From assembly GCA_920105625.2 (NCBI GenBank), contig OV050033.1, positions 50,495,780-50,559,779 of the forward strand: a DNA stretch of 64,000 nucleotides, given 5' to 3'. The notes under the pieces are model-generated. The model ran no database searches and had not been told where the DNA came from. It was given only the letters and a program-made list of their open reading frames with translations. Both the position numbers and the translations under genes were made by a program. This DNA is from Clusia tigrina (taxonomy: Eukaryota; Arthropoda; Insecta; Diptera; Clusiidae). Below, piece by piece: positions 59,838 to 64,000 of this stretch (the stretch's first letter is position 1; each line of letters starts with the position of its first letter).

Positions 59838-60237
59838 CGAGAATGTCAGCAATGCATATAATGTTCGCAGTATTTTCCGTTCATTTTGATGTATTTCACT
59901 GTAACCATGGTAACGATGAGCGAATTAAATCAGTGCTGATGGTGTCAGAAATTCACTGCTGGGTGGCTTTTCTGACTGCACTCCCACTTACGTGCATTTA
60001 CGCTTTGATAAAATTAGTGAAAATGCCGCTGTAATGTTCACTAGCCCAAATTTTTATCAGCTTATGTCATTGGCATTTAAGAGGACTTTCACAATGGTAT
60101 TTGTACGTGTTGGTGGCTTGGTGTGAATGGGTAGTTGCATGTTCATTTATATGTTTGTCCATGTGTGTTTGTGTGTTTGCGTTTCTGAACTGTGTACAGT
60201 TAAATAATGCAAAATACTGAAAATCCTTTTTAACCAG
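59838..60237. other. Intron 6, end
   Basis: A TGTGTTTGTGTG-type tract lies near 60160-60180. No gene was recognised. Confidence 0.5.
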
Positions 60238-60420
60238 CGATCCCAAGGCAACAGATTACGTTCTGGTTTCCCGCATCATACAAACTTGGCTCTTTCAATC
60301 GAATCGCTCCAATGACAATTTCCGCGAACCGCTCGATTTACCATTTGAAGCCGGTCACGTGGAGATCATTTTCGAACATGAAAGCGCCCCAAAGGATGGG
60401 GACTGGGTGGCCGTGTGCGG
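60238..60420 (+). CDS. ADGRA3: ADGRA-type adhesion GPCR, internal exon g: GAIN beta-sandwich
   Basis: The exon has 183 nt and starts after TTTTTAACCAG. Its first base completes a Ser codon (AG + C), and the donor GTAAGT begins at 60421, leaving phase 2. The product reads DPKATDYVLVSRIIQTWLFQ, then sequons NRS and a strand-turn-strand pattern ending LPFEAGHVEIIFEHE and GDWVAVCG. The pattern 'v.i.feh......g.W.avCg' immediately before the GPS is typical of adhesion GPCR GAIN domains, where the strand precedes the W/C pair of the GPS. The 242 bp intron that follows places it directly before the GPS exon. Confidence 0.87.
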
Positions 60421-60662
60421 GTAAGTACGAAGCATAAAATAAAATCATTTTAATTGGGTCAATATTTGATAAGCCATAAGCAACGCAGCCACGATGCAAG
60501 CCATGGCTGTCGATTTTAACCGCCTGGCTGTGGACTTAGCGAACTTTTTTTCAATAGTTTTTTGGATTACATTTTGATCTCTCTCCTACATTATCCTTGA
60601 AACATATTAGTATAAAATGTTTTTTTACTTGAAATTTTAAAATACTTATCTCAATTCCACAG

Positions 60663-60801
60663 CCATGACTACAAAGCGTCCTTCGAGTCCACTTGGCGTT
60701 CGGACCTGTGCATCACCAAAAATCTCATGGACAACATTACACGCTGCATTTGCCCAGTGTCGGGCACATACGTGGTGATGCTAACGAAACGCAACCATAA
60801 C
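60663..60801 (+). CDS. ADGRA3: ADGRA-type adhesion GPCR, internal exon h: GPS motif without the cleavage triad
   Basis: The exon has 139 nt, an acceptor ending TTCCACAG, completes a Gly codon (GG + C), and ends in phase 0 before GTAAGT at 60802. The product HDYKASFESTWRSDLCITKN, then LMDNITRCICPVSGTYVVML and TKRNHN, has the GPS pattern W-x3-C ... C-x-C followed by a hydrophobic strand. The usual His-Leu/Thr at the self-cleavage point reads Val-Ser-Gly here (CPVSG against CNHLT). Established knowledge is that GAIN autoproteolysis needs this triad, so the receptor is predicted to stay uncleaved. The following exons, which should encode TM1 to TM7, were not found in the remaining 3.2 kb. Intron 8 therefore runs off the window. 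Confidence 0.9.
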
Positions 60802-62199
60802 GTAAGTACACAATGGCGTAAAACTTCTCCCTGTGTACACTTAGATAGGCACATAAATGGACAGCTGCCTGTGTGGCGGAAGCTTACTTTCTTAAGTATG
60901 CCAAGTACACGCCATGGAGTAATTGTATGGCTTTACTGGCGATAAAAGTGTTATTAAACAACAACAACAAAGAAAATAAAAATAAATAGAAACTTTAAGT
61001 TTTAACGATAAGTGTACCCGAATGTAGGACACTAAATTTGTCAGCAGAGTAGGTTGAAAACTGCAAGGAAGTGGTGCCAAAGGTGCGCGATAGGAAAGTA
61101 GAATCAGATGGACAACAAAGGGTCCAAGGAATTAAAAAACACAACGCCACTATTCAGTGAAAGGATCAAAACATATGTTTTCACCATAATGTAGCATCCC
61201 ACAAGTAGGTTTGAATTTGAAAGACGGCATTAAGTGAGAGTATATTTTCAACTAATTGTGAGATAATTCCAAGAAGACTCATTTGAAGAATGATAGGATT
61301 CAAAATTGACCCATATTGGTAAATAGTCCTGTCTGACCCAAATCGAATAAAACTTAATGTAAAGAAACTTCAGGGATATATGGAAAGTTATATATCAAAA
61401 TAAGAGGTAGTAATTCCAGTTCGTTGGTGATTTTCAGGTACATAGTTTGGAATTTCACTACTGTTTCCTTCAGGATGCAAGATGAGACCCTGCTTAGAAA
61501 TAAAATCATTAGATTAGAACTAGACTTATTATATGAAAGAAATATTGGAAGAAGACATTTAAACTAGTGAAAAAGTTATGGTAGTTGTGGGCATATTAGT
61601 ACTGGACTATCGCTTGCTTTATAGGCAGCCTAATTTCGATCAAACTCACATTTCTAACAAATTGTTTCCTTATACTCTACTGGTGCCACAATTTCCTTCT
61701 ATATAACTTTATAGTGACCTTCACATGATATTTAATTCATAACTTCCATATGGTTATGAATATATATGAATATATATCGATTGATATGTATGATTATGAA
61801 TATGTATAAATTCTATGTGGAGGACTATTAATAGCACCCACATTTACTACAGAGTCTAGAATGAACTACATGTGCGTTCAACATTTTCTGATTATATCAT
61901 ATATATGAGCGATTAATGATTACTTTGGATGCATTGCCGACATTTGCATATAGATTCGTGGGCAATTTCTCTGTCTGAATGGACTCAGATAGAAACACAA
62001 GTTCTGTCTAAAAGTCCAATCCATATTGATCGAAGGCGCCAATAAGATACCTCTAAGCGTGTATAAAAACGTTTTCCTGACCGTCAAATACACTGGATTA
62101 AATCCACTCAGATAGTGATGTTAATTCATGCCATGGTCCGTTTGGAGTGTTAGCAGCACTGCTCATCCCTTACTGACTTAGCTACCATTATTTTCCTCT
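60802..62199. other. Intron 8, first part
   Basis: I looked for hydrophobic exons encoding TM1-TM7 on the + strand and found none. No gene was recognised. Confidence 0.55.
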
Positions 62200-63080
62200 T
62201 TAATAACTGGGCGAAATCTTCGCTTTGATTTTGGGCGAAATCTTCGCTTTGATTCTTTGCTCGCCATTTCTTTTATAGTGCCACGAACAATTTCTATTAT
62301 CGACTTCAACTTTCGTTTTAGTTTTTGTTGCTGATTTCAATAATGGTTTTTTGAGTCTCACCAAAATTTGTTGAGGGTTCTTCCAAGCCTTGTCCTCTAC
62401 CTCTCATCACCAATCAGATGAAACAAGCGAACGGATTCGGGATATCCGAGTTCCAATCTTCCGTTGTATAAATTGCAATACTGCTGTTTAGCTACTCCGA
62501 GGTAGTTGTTGGCATGTGTGCTTGGTCAGAGCCCTGCTGGACAATTCGTCTTCCTTCCAGGATTGGTAAACTTTTCATGACATATTCTAAGACGTCAATC
62601 TGATGCACTTTCTCTCCAGGTTTAATGAATCCTTCACATAAATGCTTGGATATACCGGCTTGTTATGAGACTCTTTACACCAACATCACCAAAGCTTGAT
62701 GATAACAATGATATTCATTGAATCTGCTAGTATCAAAATTATGGGTTTCCTTGGTGAAAACCTCCTCTACAGTAAAAAAGTTCTCGTTCATAAGAACAAT
62801 ATTTCCTTGGCCATTAACTGCGTGCACTGAAAGAGTCGCTCACTTGTTTTTAGGTTCATATTTGTCAATCCACCTGTTACAAGACAGCAACTGAAACGAT
62901 TTCATGTGAAGATAATCTCAATTTAGTATTACGAACGATCGTTTAGAACCTTAAATTCTCTGGACATCAATTTCTGCTTTCCGACGGGATTTCAGCGAAT
63001 CGTTCTCAGACAACCTTGACAATAGGAAGACCACTTGTGCTCTCTTATCTACTTAGACGATTAGGAAAAATTATCAAAAT
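62200..63080 (-). mobile_element. Dead Tc1/mariner-type transposase
   Basis: On the minus strand, one main frame reads NGQGNIVLMNENFFTVEEVF at about 62815-62750. This is equivalent to the first catalytic block 'ILFTDEK.FTVE..F' with the Asp replaced. VMLV and a stop follow where W is usual, then RVS, then GFIKPGEKVHQIDVLEYVMK at about 62640-62570. Next come QQGSDQAHMPTT at about 62540-62505, equivalent to 'FQQDSAPAH..KTT', and EDWNSDIPNP, equivalent to '..WP.SSPDLNP'. The second catalytic Asp is also not preserved. Stops in frame and lost catalytic residues show an old copy. Terminal inverted repeats were not identified, so the limits are approximate. A 24-bp direct repeat (GGGCGAAATCTTCGCTTTGATT-like) lies at 62211-62255. 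Confidence 0.78.
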
Positions 63081-63700
63081 TTTTTTTAATAATATTCCGA
63101 AGGATTAGAACACTTTTTTAGACGAGTGCATGACTTCAAGGTCACCAGCTCTCATCGATAGTGTTGATTATGTACAAAAATTAAGTCCCTTTAAGCGCAA
63201 CACATTCAGGAATGGAGGAATCCTATTGTCTTCTTTGAAAGTGTTTAATTTGATAGATTCTTATACGATTCCAGACTATGAAAAGCATGCTTAAATTCAG
63301 CATCTGTCCTATCCAAGTCCGATTTTATTACACTTTGTGTTTTGAGCTAAGGATTTCCTTTACTTTACTATAATAACTCCCAAGGACAGTGGCAATCAAA
63401 AAACCATGTCTACAAAAGAACTATGGCACCAGAGTTGACCCAAACTTTTTGAAACAACTGTTCAACAGTTCTTTTCCTCTTTTTTTTGTGAAATGTCAGT
63501 CAGAACATTTGCTGTTGTTTCTTTCCTTTGATAAACGGATCTATTTTAAAATCTCAACTAAAGCACAGCCGACCGCTCTCACTTGCGAGCTCACAACCCT
63601 TTCGTAATATTTACTTAGGTACCCGTACCTTTGCTGTGTTCTGCTGGTAACGAAAACTAATAAAATACCCAGCCTAAAATGCTTTGATTTATTGCTTTCA
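63081..63700. other. Intron 8 or intergenic, no gene recognised
   Basis: AT-rich stretch. The + frame 63389-63607 has no signature. Confidence 0.45.
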
Positions 63701-63705
63701 CTTAC

Positions 63706-63840
63706 TTTCGGTACCTTGCACTTCCGAGTACAACTTGCCGTAAAGGTCACCAACCAACTCGCCAACTGAATCCCACTCGTACAGAAAGTGCAACTTTTGC
63801 GGCGAGCACTGCAATGCACGATGTCCGCGTTGGCTGCCAT
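63706..63840 (-). CDS. Possible first or internal exon of an unknown minus-strand gene
   Basis: A donor GTAAGT (minus strand, from 63705 downward) bounds GC-richer sequence. Two frames are open. One starts at ATG 63840 with a good context (GGAAATGGC), encodes 45 codons beginning MAANADIVHCSARRKS and ends exactly in phase 0. The other has no ATG but looks more protein-like (KLHFLYEWDSVGELVGDLYG, then KLYSEVQG) and would need an acceptor upstream, for instance after CCTTGGAACAG near 63886. I do not recognise either product. If real, it would be a gene antisense to, or nested in, the receptor locus. It may also be chance. Confidence 0.28.
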
Positions 63841-64000
63841 TTCCGCTGAATGAACTGTCGTTCACAGAAGGGTTAACTTGCTGTTCCAAGGACTAAGGAC
63901 TCGTTTTTGCAATGTCGATTTTTTGTTTGCTTTTTGTTTACAAAAGTTTTGCTTTACTACTATTTTCGTGCAATTTACAAAGAGTTTAAAACAAAGGGGG

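Noticed and set aside
60802..64000. Seven-helix exons of the receptor
   Set aside because: No + strand stretch with splice sites and successive hydrophobic segments was found; the mariner relic accounts for part of the region.

Overview
The window looks like nuclear DNA of a higher dipteran. It is AT-rich, with very long transposon-filled introns, GTRAGT donors and pyrimidine-CAG acceptors. A tephritid or similar large-genome fly is my guess from general character; nothing in the sequence proves it. No prokaryotic operons, rRNA, CRISPR arrays or viral genomes were seen.

Only one host gene can be reconstructed with confidence. Eight internal exons on the + strand join in a single continuous frame of about 632 codons: 254-359, 23359-23631, 23693-24118, 28004-28120, 51621-52123, 56661-56810, 60238-60420 and 60663-60801. 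In order they encode the end of one Ig domain, a complete second Ig domain, a cysteine-rich hormone-receptor (HormR) domain, a GAIN-type region interrupted by a long Ser/Ala tract, and a GPS-like motif. This architecture points to an adhesion GPCR of the ADGRA (GPR124/GPR125) group, which I take to be the fly CG15744 type. The 5' part (signal peptide and LRRs) lies left of the window and the seven-helix part must lie right of it. The introns are about 23.0 kb, 61 bp, 3.9 kb, 23.5 kb, 4.5 kb, 3.4 kb, 0.24 kb and more than 3.2 kb.

The rest is intron, mostly decayed repeats. On the minus strand are at least seven, probably eight, 3' fragments of RNase-H-bearing non-LTR retrotransposons (near 4.2, 11.2, 15.4, 19.6, 30.4, 31.0, 32.4 and 35.0 kb). 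Two of them keep perfect target-site duplications. A tRNA-headed SINE (9.3 kb) has a second, headless copy at 40.4 kb. Two LTR remnants of one family lie at 24.4-24.9 and 35.9-36.4 kb. A + strand jockey/CR1-like reverse transcriptase relic (42.0-43.5 kb) runs into a long (TA)n tract. A dead Tc1/mariner transposase on the minus strand occupies about 62.2-63.1 kb. Many local tandem duplications and minisatellites are also present.

The most notable points are the following. The GPS lacks the His-Leu/Thr cleavage triad. A TCATCG-type repeat coding for serine sits in the GAIN exon next to about 2 kb of related simple sequence in the intron. A SINE family is recognisable from two copies. A palindrome of the ATGACNNGTCAT type recurs five times within 730 bp of intron 6. 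I found no sign of a wholly new biological system; the window is a receptor gene with transposon-rich introns.
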